A stretch of 64,000 nucleotides of DNA from Rhizobiales bacterium Y(2018). GTDB taxonomy: Bacteria; Pseudomonadota; Alphaproteobacteria; Rhizobiales; Aestuariivirgaceae. The notes beneath the pieces were generated by a model. That model searched no databases and was not told the origin of the DNA. It worked only from the letters and a program-made list of their open reading frames with translations. Position 1 is the first letter of the stretch, and each line of letters opens with the position of its first letter. The DNA is taken from positions 144,291 to 208,290 of the forward strand of contig SCPD01000013.1 in assembly GCA_005502925.1 (NCBI GenBank). The letters are read 5' to 3'. The translations under genes were made by a program, and so were the position numbers. Of the stretch, positions 55,818-64,000 are shown one piece after another.

Positions 55818-56519
55818 ATGCTGAGCGTCGAAGGGCTCAAAGTCCGTTATGGTCAGATCGAAGCCGTGAAAGGCCTCGATTTCACCGTGGCGCAAGGCGA
55901 GATCGTGACCTTGCTCGGCGCCAATGGCGCCGGCAAGACCTCGACGCTGGCCGCCATTGCGGGCTTGGCCCCAGCGACCGGCGTGATCCGCTTCGAGAAC
56001 CAGAAGCTCATCGGCCTGCGCCCCGAGGACATATCGCGGCGCAGCATCGCTTTGACGCCGGAGGGACGCCGCGTCTTTCCGGCGCTCACCGTTGCCGAGA
56101 ATCTGCTGCTCGGCGGCGCCATGCATCATAAAGGTGCGAGCCTCGACGCCACGCGCGAGGAGATGCTGACGCTGTTCCCAATCCTGCGCGAGCGCTACCG
56201 CCAGCGCGCCGGTCTTCTGTCGGGCGGCGAGCAGCAGATGCTCGCCATTGCGCGCTCCTTGATGTCGCAGCCGCGCTTGCTGCTGCTCGATGAGCCGTCG
56301 CTGGGGCTCGCGCCCAAGATCGTCGATGAGGTCTTCCGGCTGATTGCCGGCTTGCGCCAGAAGGGCATCACCATCCTGCTCGTCGAGCAGAATGCGGTGC
56401 GGGCGCTGGACATCGCCGATCGCGGCTATGTGCTGGTCAACGGCCGCATCACGCTGCAAGGCAAAGGCCGCGAGCTGGCTCAGTCGGACGAAGTGCGCGC
56501 CGCCTATCTGGCGGCGTGA
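55818..56519 (+). CDS. LivF-type ABC ATPase
   Basis: 233 residues. Walker A GANGAGKTS near 33-41, Q-loop region LTPEGRRVFPALTV, signature LSGGEQQMLAIARSL and Walker B LLLDEPSLGLAPKI. It is the second ATPase of the importer and pairs with the LivG half of the fusion. Its start follows the binding-protein stop by 8 nt. Confidence 0.9.
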   Translation: MLSVEGLKVRYGQIEAVKGLDFTVAQGEIVTLLGANGAGKTSTLAAIAGLAPATGVIRFENQKLIGLRPEDISRRSIALTPEGRRVFPALTVAENLLLGGAMHHKGASLDATREEMLTLFPILRERYRQRAGLLSGGEQQMLAIARSLMSQPRLLLLDEPSLGLAPKIVDEVFRLIAGLRQKGITILLVEQNAVRALDIADRGYVLVNGRITLQGKGRELAQSDEVRAAYLAA

Positions 56520-56553
56520 GGAGGAGAGAAGTGGCGGTCTTTCCAATCACTCT

Positions 56554-56655
56554 CCGTCACCCCGACGAAAGTCGGGGCCTATTAAATTCCCGCAACGCGG
56601 GCAGCTCTGCTCGCGCGGATAGGCTTTTGTGGATCCCGGCTTTCGCCGGGATGAC
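56554..56655. repeat. intergenic palindromic repeat, fourth family, diverged copy
   Basis: CGTCACCCCGACGAAAGTCGGGG (56554 on, a hairpin) and GATCCCGGCTTTCGCCGGGATGACG (to 56655) are the inverted arms of the same family as 51073. The spacer contains a second small palindrome. It separates livF from the LivH-type permease gene. Confidence 0.75.
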
Positions 56656-56683
56656 GAATAAAAGAGGATAGAGAAGGGCGCAG

Positions 56684-57571
56684 ATGGAATTCTTCATTCA
56701 GCAGCTCGTCAACGCCATCAGCCTCGGCGGCATCTATGCGCTGCTGGCGCTCGGACTGGCGGTCGTCTTCTCGATCGTCGGGCTCATCAATTTTGCCCAT
56801 GGCGAGCTGATGACGGTGGCGGGCTACGGGCTCTTCTTCGCCATCGGCGTGTCGCTCGGCCTGCCGATCGCCATCGTCGTCGCCATCTTCGCCGCTGTCG
56901 CCATGGCGTTGCTCATCGAGCGGGTCGCCTTCCGGCCGATGCGCCGCGCCGATGTCACCGGCCTTCTGCTGACGAGCTTCGCGGTGAGCGTGATCCTGCG
57001 CGTATTGTTCCAGAACGGCATCAGCGCGCGCGGTATGCCGGTGCCGATGCCCTCGGCGCTCGCCGGCAGCATCGATCTCGGCTTCGCCCATATCGGCGTC
57101 ATTCCGCTGCTGTCGATCGTTGCCACAGCGGTGTCGCTCGGCGGCCTGCTGCTGTTCCTCAAACATACGGTGGTCGGCACGGCGATGCGCGCCGCCGCCC
57201 AGGACTTCGCCGTCGTCCGGCTGATGGGCATTCCGGCCAATCGCGTGGTGGCGGTCGCATTTGCCGTTTCGGGTGTGCTGGCGGGTGTCGCGGCTTTCCT
57301 GTGGGTGGCGCAGCGCGGCTCCGTCGATCCGCTGATGGGCTTCGTGCCGGTGCTGAAAGCCTTCGTCGCTGCGATCATCGGCGGCCTCGGCGGTCTTGCC
57401 GGCGCGGTTGCCGGCGGCTTCGTGCTGGGCTTTCTTGAAGTCGCCTGCCAGGCATTCCTGCCGGCCGCGATTCTCCCTTACCGCGATGCCTTCGTGCTCG
57501 GCATCGTCATCCTCATTCTCGTGCTCCGGCCCGAAGGCCTGATCCCCGCCCAGACCGGCAAACGTTCATGA
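56684..57571 (+). CDS. LivH-type ABC permease
   Basis: 295 residues with about 8 membrane segments. Family motifs SLGGIYALLALGLAVVFSIVG and NFAHGELMTVAGYG (residues 13-45), and AQDFAVVRLMGIPANRVV (EAA loop, about 170). It completes the importer with the LivMG fusion. It overlaps the aminotransferase gene by ATGA, linking transport to metabolism. Confidence 0.92.
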   Translation: MEFFIQQLVNAISLGGIYALLALGLAVVFSIVGLINFAHGELMTVAGYGLFFAIGVSLGLPIAIVVAIFAAVAMALLIERVAFRPMRRADVTGLLLTSFAVSVILRVLFQNGISARGMPVPMPSALAGSIDLGFAHIGVIPLLSIVATAVSLGGLLLFLKHTVVGTAMRAAAQDFAVVRLMGIPANRVVAVAFAVSGVLAGVAAFLWVAQRGSVDPLMGFVPVLKAFVAAIIGGLGGLAGAVAGGFVLGFLEVACQAFLPAAILPYRDAFVLGIVILILVLRPEGLIPAQTGKRS

Positions 57572-58875
57572 CTGCGAATGATCTCTACGCCAGAGATGAA
57601 GCGGCAATCGGCAATCTGCAGAAGCTGCGTTTCTTTCCCTCCGCTCTGACGGGTGGGGCAGGGACGCGGGTCGTCGATCAGTCGGGACGCTCGCTGCTCG
57701 ATCTTTCCGCCGCCTGGGGTGCGGCGGGCCTGGGCTACGGCCATCCGGCACTGGTCGAGGCGGTGACGCGTGCGGTCGCCAATCCGGCGGGCGCCAGTGT
57801 GCTCTCCTCGGCCAATTTGCCGGCGGTGGAGCTGGCGGAAAGCCTGCTTGCCACGGTACCGGAAATCGAAGGCGCCAAGGTCTGGCTCGGCCATTCGGGA
57901 TCGGACGCCAATGAGGCGATGTTCCGGGCGGTGACGGCGGCGACCGGGCGCTCGCGCATCCTGGCTTTCGCCGGCGCCTATCATGGCGGCACGGCGGCCT
58001 CGATGGCGATCTCGGGCCACAGCGTGCAGACCCATGCGGCGCGCCATGCTGGCTTGACCCTCATTCCCTATCCGGCCGCGTCACGACCCTTCATGGGCGA
58101 CGCGACGGGCGCCCGGGTGCTTGAGCTCGTCGAGCATCTGCTCAAGACCACCTGTCCGGGCGAGCAGGTGGCCGCGCTCTTCATCGAGCCGATCCAGTCC
58201 GATGGCGGCATGATCGTGCCGCCGCCGGGCTTCCTCAAGGCGCTTACGGTGCTCTGCCGGCGCTACGGCATCCTGATCGTCAGCGACGAGGTGAAGGTCG
58301 GCCTCGCCCGCACCGGCAAACTGCATGCCTATACACATGACGATTTCGTTCCCGACATCATCTGCTTCGGCAAGGGCCTGGGCGGCGGCCTGCCGCTCGC
58401 TGCCGCGGTGGCGCCGGCCCGCATCCTCGATTTCGCCTCGTCCTTCGCGATGCAGACCTTACACGGCAATCCGATCTCGGCGGTGGCCGGCCTCGCGGTG
58501 CTCGATACGATCAAGCGCGACCGGCTGGCCGAGAATGCCGCCGTCGTCGGCAGCTATTTTCTCGATGGTCTCGAGCGCCTGCAGCAACGCCATAAGATGA
58601 TCCGCGAAGTGCGCGGCCGCGGTCTCGCCATCGGCATCGAGCTCGATCCCGACCGCGCCCGGCGTTATGCGGCCAAGACCGTCTACCGCGCCTTCGAGCT
58701 GGGGCTTGTTCTGTATTATGTCGGGCTCGAATCGAATGTGCTGGAGCTCACGCCGCCGCTCGTCCTGACGAAGCCGGATGTCGACGAGGCGCTTCAGATT
58801 CTCGACCAGAGTCTTGCCGATGTCGAAGCCGGTGTCGTCAGCGATCAGACGATCGCGCCCTTCGCCGGCTGGTAA
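57568..58875 (+). CDS. class III pyridoxal-phosphate aminotransferase
   Basis: 435 residues of the ornithine/omega-amino-acid/GABA aminotransferase class: GHSGSDANEAMFRAV, FAGAYHGGTAASM, SDEVKVGLARTG and the PLP Lys in ICFGKGLGGGLPLAA near residue 265. It is likely to transaminate the imported compound, using an oxo acid acceptor. The four-base overlap with the LivH-type gene shows it belongs to the importer operon. Substrate unknown. Confidence 0.9.
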   Translation: MTANDLYARDEAAIGNLQKLRFFPSALTGGAGTRVVDQSGRSLLDLSAAWGAAGLGYGHPALVEAVTRAVANPAGASVLSSANLPAVELAESLLATVPEIEGAKVWLGHSGSDANEAMFRAVTAATGRSRILAFAGAYHGGTAASMAISGHSVQTHAARHAGLTLIPYPAASRPFMGDATGARVLELVEHLLKTTCPGEQVAALFIEPIQSDGGMIVPPPGFLKALTVLCRRYGILIVSDEVKVGLARTGKLHAYTHDDFVPDIICFGKGLGGGLPLAAAVAPARILDFASSFAMQTLHGNPISAVAGLAVLDTIKRDRLAENAAVVGSYFLDGLERLQQRHKMIREVRGRGLAIGIELDPDRARRYAAKTVYRAFELGLVLYYVGLESNVLELTPPLVLTKPDVDEALQILDQSLADVEAGVVSDQTIAPFAGW

Positions 58876-58878
58876 TAA

Positions 58879-59877
58879 TTAAGATTTGACGAGACCCTTG
58901 AGAATATCAGCGGCGATCTCGAGCGAGCGCAAGCGCGCCTGGTGATCGAAGATATGGCCGGTCACGATGAGCTCGTCGATCTGCGTCTGCTCGAGAAAAC
59001 CTTCGATTCCGCTTTTTACTTTGTCGCGCGCGCCGACGAAGGAATAGACGAGCGAGTGATCGACATTCGCTTTCTCCAGCGGATTGGCGAAGCTGTCGAT
59101 GTCATCGATAGGCGGCGGCAATTGGCCGGGCTGGCCGCGCCGCAAGCGGATGAAAGCCTGCTGCAATGAGGTGAAGATGCGCCGGGCTTCGTCATCGCTG
59201 TCCGCCGCAATGATATTGGCCGCCGCCGCCACATAGGGTTTGTCGAGCTGCCGCGAGGGCTGGAAGCGCTCGCGATAGATGGCGATGGCCTGCATCAGCG
59301 CGTCGGGCGCGAAATGCGAGGCGAAGGCGAAGGGGAGGCCCAGATGCGCGGCGAGCTGCGCGCCGAAGAGGCTCGATCCCAAAATCCATAACGGCACTTT
59401 CAGACCGGCGCCCGGCACGGCGCGGATCTTCTGGCCGGGATCCGGGTCGTCGAAATAGATCTGCAGCTCGATGACGTCCTGCGGGAACTGGTCGGCGGCG
59501 GTGGTGGGATCACGGCGCAGCGCCCGGGTTGTCAGCATGTCGGTGCCGGGGGCGCGGCCGAGGCCCAGATCGATACGGCCGGGGTAAAGGGATTCGAGCG
59601 TGCCGAACTGCTCGGCGATCACCAGGGGCGCGTGATTGGGCAGCATGACACCGGCCGATCCGACACGGATCGTCTTGGTGCCGCCCGCGACATAACCGAT
59701 CACCACCGCGGTCGCAGCACTTGCGATGCCGGTCATATTATGATGCTCGGCGAGCCAGAAGCGTTTGTAGCCCAGGCTCTCCGCATGGCGCGCCAGATCG
59801 AGCGAGTTGCGCAGCGCGTCGGCGGCTTTCGATCCTTCGGCGATGGGAGCAAGGTCGAGCATGGAATAGGCGATCAT
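58879..59877 (-). CDS. LLM-class flavin-dependent oxidoreductase (luciferase-like)
   Basis: 332 residues starting [20 protein letters not shown]. It has the bacterial-luciferase TIM-barrel pattern of the YhbW/MsnO8-like group: [50 protein letters not shown]. It uses reduced flavin to oxidise an unknown substrate. It faces the aminotransferase gene tail to tail, 3 bp away, so the two share no operon. Confidence 0.85.
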   Translation of the reverse strand: MIAYSMLDLAPIAEGSKAADALRNSLDLARHAESLGYKRFWLAEHHNMTGIASAATAVVIGYVAGGTKTIRVGSAGVMLPNHAPLVIAEQFGTLESLYPGRIDLGLGRAPGTDMLTTRALRRDPTTAADQFPQDVIELQIYFDDPDPGQKIRAVPGAGLKVPLWILGSSLFGAQLAAHLGLPFAFASHFAPDALMQAIAIYRERFQPSRQLDKPYVAAAANIIAADSDDEARRIFTSLQQAFIRLRRGQPGQLPPPIDDIDSFANPLEKANVDHSLVYSFVGARDKVKSGIEGFLEQTQIDELIVTGHIFDHQARLRSLEIAADILKGLVKS

Positions 59878-59949
59878 GGGGGAAACCTGAAGGTCGCGTG
59901 CGGGACTGTGAAAATGGGGGCTGCCGCCGCGTTCTGCAATGCCGCCTTA

Positions 59950-60049
59950 GAGCAAATCCCGCCAAAGTTGAAGACTTTGGCGATAAGGATTTGCTCCAAG
60001 ATATTGATTTGGCGCGAATCCTTTTTCGGCGAAGTGTGTCCACTTCGCC
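59950..60049. repeat. nested palindromic repeat, fifth family
   Basis: GAGCAAATCC (59950-59959) with GGATTTGCTC (59987-59996) encloses CGCCAAAGT (59960-59968) with ACTTTGGCG (59974-59982), so one long hairpin forms. A second hairpin GGCGAAGTG (60028-60036) / CACTTCGCC (60041-60049) with a 4-nt loop follows. It fills the 275-bp divergent gap between the LLM gene and the kinase gene at 60153. Confidence 0.8.
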
Positions 60050-60152
60050 GGGATGCGCGCTGGCATGGCTCATATATGCCGTCTTGTACATTCCGGTTTT
60101 GCCATGGCAATGTGCCGGCCCCGCCTGCCGTTAGGACCGCTTCGAAACGCCC

Positions 60153-61649
60153 ATGCTGCGCCCGCACGAGATCATCCTTGGCATCGATCAGGGCACGACC
60201 AATACCAAGGTGGTGGCGCTCGATACCAAAGGTGTGATCCTGGCCGATGCGGTGCGCCCGATCGCAACCTCCGCGCCCGAGCCCGGCTTCGTCGAGCAGG
60301 ACGCCCGCGCCATGGTTGCCAATGTGCTCGCCTGCATCCGCGAATTGCTGGAGCGGCTGGCGCTGAAGCCGTCCGAGGTTGTGGCTCTCGGTATCGCCAA
60401 CCAGACCGAGACATTGGTGGTGTGGGATGTGCGGACCGGTGATCCTGTTTTGCCTGCCATCGTCTGGCAGTGCCGGCGCGGCGCCGAGGAGCTGGAGCGG
60501 CTCAGGAGCGACGACACCTTGCGTCTCATCCGGACGCGCACCGGCCTCGATCTCGATCCGACCTTCACCGCCGGCAAGCTCCATTGGCTGAAGCGCCGCA
60601 GGCCCGAAATCTGGCAGGGCATACGCGATGGGCACCTGCGCTGGGGTACGGTCGATTGCTGGCTCATCTCGGCGCTGAGCCAGGGCAAGACCTATGCGAC
60701 CGAACCCGGCAATGCGTCCCGCACCATGATCTTCGATATCGCGCGGCTGGCTTGGGACAAGGACCTCTGCGCGCTCTTCGATCTCGACTTCGCAGGCTTT
60801 CCGGATGTGCGCCGCTCCGACGGTGATTTCGGAACGACCAGTGCGGCGCTCCTCGGCGCCGCCATCCCGATCCGCGGCGTGATGGGCGACCAGCAGGCGG
60901 CTCTGTTCGGGCATGGCTGTACTGAGGCGCGCGAACTCAAGGTGACCTATGGTACCGGGGCTTTCCTCTGGATGAATGCCGGCACGGCGCCGCCGAAACC
61001 CGCGGGCGACGGCATCATCCGCACCATCGCCTGGCAGACCGAGCGGACTTGCTACGCCTATGAAGGCTTTGTGATGTATGCCGGCAAGATCCTCGACTGG
61101 CTGAGCGAGCGCCTGTCGATCGAGGGGCGCGGCGCCGCGATGGCCGCCTTGGCCGAGAAAGCCGGCACGAGCGGCGAGGTTCTTCTGGTGCCCGCTTTCC
61201 AGGGACTCGCTTCGCCCTGGTGGCAACCTGACGTGCGTGCCGCACTCCTGGGGCTGAGCCAGGCGACGAGCAACGGCCATATCGCTCATGCCGGCCTCGA
61301 GGCCGTCTGCTATCAGATCCGCGCCGTGCTCGATCGCCTGAGTGGCGGCGAGACGCTGCCGATGGTCAGGGCCGATGGCAGCATGACGCGCTCGGCCTAT
61401 TTCACACAGCTGCAGGCAAGCGTGCTGGGCACACCGCTGTTCGTGTCGGCGTCCGATGCGATGACGCCGTTCGGCTGCGCTTTGATGGCGGGCCTGGGAG
61501 CAGGTTGTTGGACCTCGCTCGATGATTTGCGCAAGCTGCCACGACCCGGCGAAACGGTTTCGCCGTCGGTGTCTTATCAACGTGCTTATGAATACTGGAC
61601 CAAAGCCGTCGATCTGCTGATCGCCGGTTATGGCCGCAGGGGGCATTAG
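60153..61649 (+). CDS. FGGY-family glycerol-kinase-like enzyme
   Basis: 498 residues. ATP and substrate motifs of glycerol kinase are clear: GIDQGTTNTKVVALD at the N-terminus, IANQTETLVVWD, IVWQCRRGAEE, GVMGDQQAALFGHG and TYGTGAFLWMN. Some positions differ from E. coli GlpK, for example RADGSMTR where GlpK has RVDGGAVANN. With glpD directly downstream, glycerol is the best guess; another polyol is possible. No ribosome site is obvious. Confidence 0.8.
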   Translation: MLRPHEIILGIDQGTTNTKVVALDTKGVILADAVRPIATSAPEPGFVEQDARAMVANVLACIRELLERLALKPSEVVALGIANQTETLVVWDVRTGDPVLPAIVWQCRRGAEELERLRSDDTLRLIRTRTGLDLDPTFTAGKLHWLKRRRPEIWQGIRDGHLRWGTVDCWLISALSQGKTYATEPGNASRTMIFDIARLAWDKDLCALFDLDFAGFPDVRRSDGDFGTTSAALLGAAIPIRGVMGDQQAALFGHGCTEARELKVTYGTGAFLWMNAGTAPPKPAGDGIIRTIAWQTERTCYAYEGFVMYAGKILDWLSERLSIEGRGAAMAALAEKAGTSGEVLLVPAFQGLASPWWQPDVRAALLGLSQATSNGHIAHAGLEAVCYQIRAVLDRLSGGETLPMVRADGSMTRSAYFTQLQASVLGTPLFVSASDAMTPFGCALMAGLGAGCWTSLDDLRKLPRPGETVSPSVSYQRAYEYWTKAVDLLIAGYGRRGH

Positions 61650-61653
61650 TAAA

Positions 61654-63183
61654 GTGACTAACCAGAATAAAGTCTACGACCTCTTCGTCATTGGTGGTGG
61701 CGTCAATGGCGCGGCGATCGCCTGCGATGCGGCGGGGCGCGACCTCGCCGTCGGCCTGTCCGAGATGCAGGACTTCGCTGAAGGCACATCGTCGCGTTCC
61801 TCCAAGCTCATTCATGGCGGCTTGCGGTATCTCGAGACCTATGACTTCAAGCTGGTGCGCGATGCGCTGATCGAACGCGAGATCCTGATGCGGCGCACGC
61901 CGCATCTCGTCTGGCCGCTCCGGCTCGTTCTGCCTTATGTCGCGAGCCAGCGGCCGCGCTGGATGATCCGTCTCGGTCTTCTGTTCTATGACTATCTGGC
62001 CAAGCGCAAAGTGCTGAAACGCTCGGAGGCGATCGATCTCCATAAGCATCCGGCGGGCGTGGCGCTCAAATCCGATTATCGTCATGCTTTCGCTTATTCC
62101 GACTGCCGCGGCGACGATGCGCGTCTCGTCATCGCCAATCTCCTGGGCGCGAAGCGTGCCGGTGCCGAGATCTGGCCGCGCCATCGTTTCGTGACCGCGG
62201 CGCGCGCCGGTGATTTGTGGCGGATCACGCTCGAAAGAGTGAGCGACGGAAGGCAGTTCACGCTCGAAGCCCGCGCTTTGGTCAATGCCGCCGGTCCCTG
62301 GGTCGTCGATGTGGCGGGCAAGATGCAGGTCCCGGTCGGGCGCAAATTGCGCCTGGTGCGCGGCAGTCACATCGTCGTGCCGCGGCAATGGGAAGGCGAG
62401 CACGGTTATTTCCTGCAGACGCAGGATGGAAGGCTGATGGAAGCCTTTCCTTATGAGCGCGATTTCACCTCGATCGGCACGACGGACGAGCCTTGGGAGG
62501 AGGCGCCGGAGAAGGTTGCGATCTCGGACAAGGAGATCGACTACATGCTGGCCGAGGTGAATGCGTTCCTCAAAAAACCGGTGACGCGCGCCGACATCGT
62601 GTGGAGCTATGCGGGTGTCAGGCCGTTGTTCGAAACGGGTGGCGGGCGCGACGGCGATCTCTCGACCTTGACGCGTGATTACTCCTTCGAGATCGACCAC
62701 AGCCAGGGCCAGGCGCCGGTCCTCACCGTCTTCGGAGGCAAGCTCACCACGCATCGCCGCCTTGCGGAACATGCAATGCAGAAACTCTGCACCGTGATGC
62801 CCTGGCCCGCCGACAGTCCCTCGCGCACCGACATATTGCCGGGCGGCGATGTCGGCCCGGCCGGCATCGACGCCTACCGCACGAGCTTCAAGCAGCGTTT
62901 CGTTTGGCTCCCGGAAACGCAGGCGGATCGCTATGTTCAGCAATTCGGCACCCGGGCCGAAGAGATGCTGAAAGGGGCGGGCAAGCTCGCGGATCTGGGC
63001 CCGCTGATCGGCGCCGATCTCCACCAGAAGGAGGTCGATTACCTCATTGATACCGAATGGGCGCGGACCGTCGAGGACATCATCTGGCGGCGCAGCAAGC
63101 TGGGGCTTCGTCTTTCTCCGGTTGAGATCGGCCGGCTTGCCGCCTACCTGAAGGACAGACCCACCCTTCCGCAATCCCCCTGA
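61654..63183 (+). CDS. glpD: aerobic glycerol-3-phosphate dehydrogenase
   Basis: 509 residues from GTG 61654, which aligns the N-terminus (YDLFVIGGGVNGAAIACDAA) with known GlpD; ATG 61630 would add eight residues and overlap the kinase gene. FAD motif GGGVNG, SSRSSKLIHGGLRYLETYDF, GPWVVDVAGKM, and VLTVFGGKLTTHRRLAEHA are family signatures. It oxidises glycerol-3-phosphate to dihydroxyacetone phosphate at the inner membrane and delivers electrons to quinone. Confidence 0.93.
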   Translation: MTNQNKVYDLFVIGGGVNGAAIACDAAGRDLAVGLSEMQDFAEGTSSRSSKLIHGGLRYLETYDFKLVRDALIEREILMRRTPHLVWPLRLVLPYVASQRPRWMIRLGLLFYDYLAKRKVLKRSEAIDLHKHPAGVALKSDYRHAFAYSDCRGDDARLVIANLLGAKRAGAEIWPRHRFVTAARAGDLWRITLERVSDGRQFTLEARALVNAAGPWVVDVAGKMQVPVGRKLRLVRGSHIVVPRQWEGEHGYFLQTQDGRLMEAFPYERDFTSIGTTDEPWEEAPEKVAISDKEIDYMLAEVNAFLKKPVTRADIVWSYAGVRPLFETGGGRDGDLSTLTRDYSFEIDHSQGQAPVLTVFGGKLTTHRRLAEHAMQKLCTVMPWPADSPSRTDILPGGDVGPAGIDAYRTSFKQRFVWLPETQADRYVQQFGTRAEEMLKGAGKLADLGPLIGADLHQKEVDYLIDTEWARTVEDIIWRRSKLGLRLSPVEIGRLAAYLKDRPTLPQSP

Positions 63184-63199
63184 AGCGAGCGAGCCAGCC

Positions 63200-63904
63200 A
63201 TGATCGATCTCTATTATTGGACGACGCCCAACGGCCATAAGATCACGATGTTCCTGGAGGAGGCGGGGCTTCCCTACCGCGTCATTCCGATCGACATCGG
63301 CAAGGGTGAGCAGTTCAAGCCGGATTTCCTGGCCATCTCACCGAACAACCGCATTCCGGCGATCGTCGACACCAAGCCGGCCAAAGGCGGCAAGCCGATC
63401 TCGCTCTTCGAGTCGGGCGCCATCCTGCTTTATCTCGCCGAGAAGACCGGTAAGTTCATTCCGGCCGACCTCGCGGGACGCGCCGAGGTTCTGCAATGGC
63501 TGTTCTGGCAGATGGGCGGCTTGGGTCCCATGGCCGGGCAGAACCATCACTTCCGCAACTATTCCAATGAGAAGATCGCTTATGCGATCGATCGCTACAC
63601 CAAGGAGACGAACCGTCTCTATGGCGTGCTCAACAAGCGTCTCGCCGATCGCCCCTTCGTCGCCGGCGACGACTATTCGATCGCCGACATGGCGTCCTAT
63701 CCCTGGACCGTGTCGCATGAGCGGCAGGGCCAGGACCTCAATGACTTCCCGCATCTGAAGCGCTGGTTCGAGGCCATCCGTGCCCGGCCTGCGACCATCG
63801 CCGCCTATGACCTGGTGAAGACCGTCAATCCGACGGCCGGCAAGCCGATGACGGAAGAGGAGAAGAAGATTCTCTTCGGCCAAACGGCGGCTGTGGTGCG
63901 CTGA
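63200..63904 (+). CDS. glutathione S-transferase (nu-class, YfcG/YghU-like)
   Basis: 234 residues. The thioredoxin-like N-terminal domain DLYYWTTPNGHKITMFLEEA with NNRIPAIVD and LFESGAILLYLAE (glutathione-binding ES) is followed by the alpha-helical domain QWLFWQMGGLGPMAGQNHHF and FVAGDDYSIADMASYPWT. This matches nu-class GSTs, which have disulfide-bond reductase activity. It lies 16 nt after glpD, perhaps in the same transcript. Confidence 0.9.
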   Translation: MIDLYYWTTPNGHKITMFLEEAGLPYRVIPIDIGKGEQFKPDFLAISPNNRIPAIVDTKPAKGGKPISLFESGAILLYLAEKTGKFIPADLAGRAEVLQWLFWQMGGLGPMAGQNHHFRNYSNEKIAYAIDRYTKETNRLYGVLNKRLADRPFVAGDDYSIADMASYPWTVSHERQGQDLNDFPHLKRWFEAIRARPATIAAYDLVKTVNPTAGKPMTEEEKKILFGQTAAVVR

Positions 63905-63911
63905 CAAATAT

Positions 63912-64000
63912 CGTCATCCCGGCTCTTACCTTCGCCCCCCATCGGGGGAGAGGGAGGGGGCCCAATGCGAAGCATTGGGAGGGTGTGGGGTGTCACTTAT
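63912..64000. repeat. palindromic repeat remnants at the right edge
   Basis: CGTCATCCCGGCT (fourth-family arm start) is followed by CTTCGCCCCCCATCGGGGGA and CCCAATGCGAAGCATTGGG, each a hairpin. The element continues beyond the window. No gene is visible after 63904. Confidence 0.6.

Overview
The window is high-GC DNA, densely coded on both strands, with many ATGA/GTGA overlaps, GTG and TTG starts, and several families of Rhizobiales-type intergenic palindromes. Gene content (molybdenum xanthine dehydrogenase, membrane urate hydroxylase with a cytochrome c domain, BMP-type ABC importers, LivMG-type importers, Lrp, LysR and RpiR regulators) points to an alphaproteobacterium, most likely Hyphomicrobiales (Rhizobiales). 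Genus cannot be fixed from sequence alone.

Region 1 (1-8500) is mixed: a LysR gene cut by the left edge, divergent from an exported alpha/beta hydrolase; a small island-like stretch (about 1290-3530) with a 33-bp copy of the pepN 3' end, a truncated IS3-like orfA, two direct copies of an IS end, small membrane or secreted ORFs and a double-CXXCG protein resembling SitI-type immunity proteins; then a flavodoxin-fold oxidoreductase, pepN, a GreA/GreB-like factor and a DadA-like oxidase.

Region 2 (8588-24967) is a purine catabolism operon set. It holds uraH with a LysR gene, xdhA-xdhB-xdhC, a BMP-type ABC importer (ATPase, two permeases, binding protein), puuD, uraD, guaD, puuE, a REP-associated tyrosine transposase gene (RAYT) and convergent allA. 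Together these would import purine bases or nucleosides and take guanine and hypoxanthine through xanthine, urate, HIU, OHCU and allantoin. A composite palindromic repeat occurs three times here, and one copy sits inside xdhC in frame (63 codons).

Region 3 (24968-35831) holds an isolated Wza-like lipoprotein, an inositol-monophosphatase-family enzyme divergent from a FbpABC/AfuABC-like importer with a perfect intercistronic hairpin, a 1085-residue autotransporter with a repeat-built passenger, and an AbrB/PIN toxin-antitoxin pair with a perfect inverted-repeat operator over its promoter.

Region 4 (35913-45408) continues the purine theme: two divergent adenine-deaminase-like genes around a LysR gene, followed by a second complete BMP-type importer. 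One paralogue has lost a motif kept in the other.

Region 5 (45410-58875) looks like an uncharacterised amine or amino-acid utilisation locus: an Lrp regulator divergent from a 1015-residue APH kinase - M23 - class III aminotransferase fusion; an RpiR regulator with a cysteine hydrolase, a glutamine-synthetase-like ligase and an N-formylglutamate-amidohydrolase-like enzyme on one strand; and a LivMG-fusion importer ending in a second class III aminotransferase on the other. Region 6 (58879-64000) has a luciferase-like flavoprotein, a glycerol-kinase-like/GlpD pair and a glutathione S-transferase.
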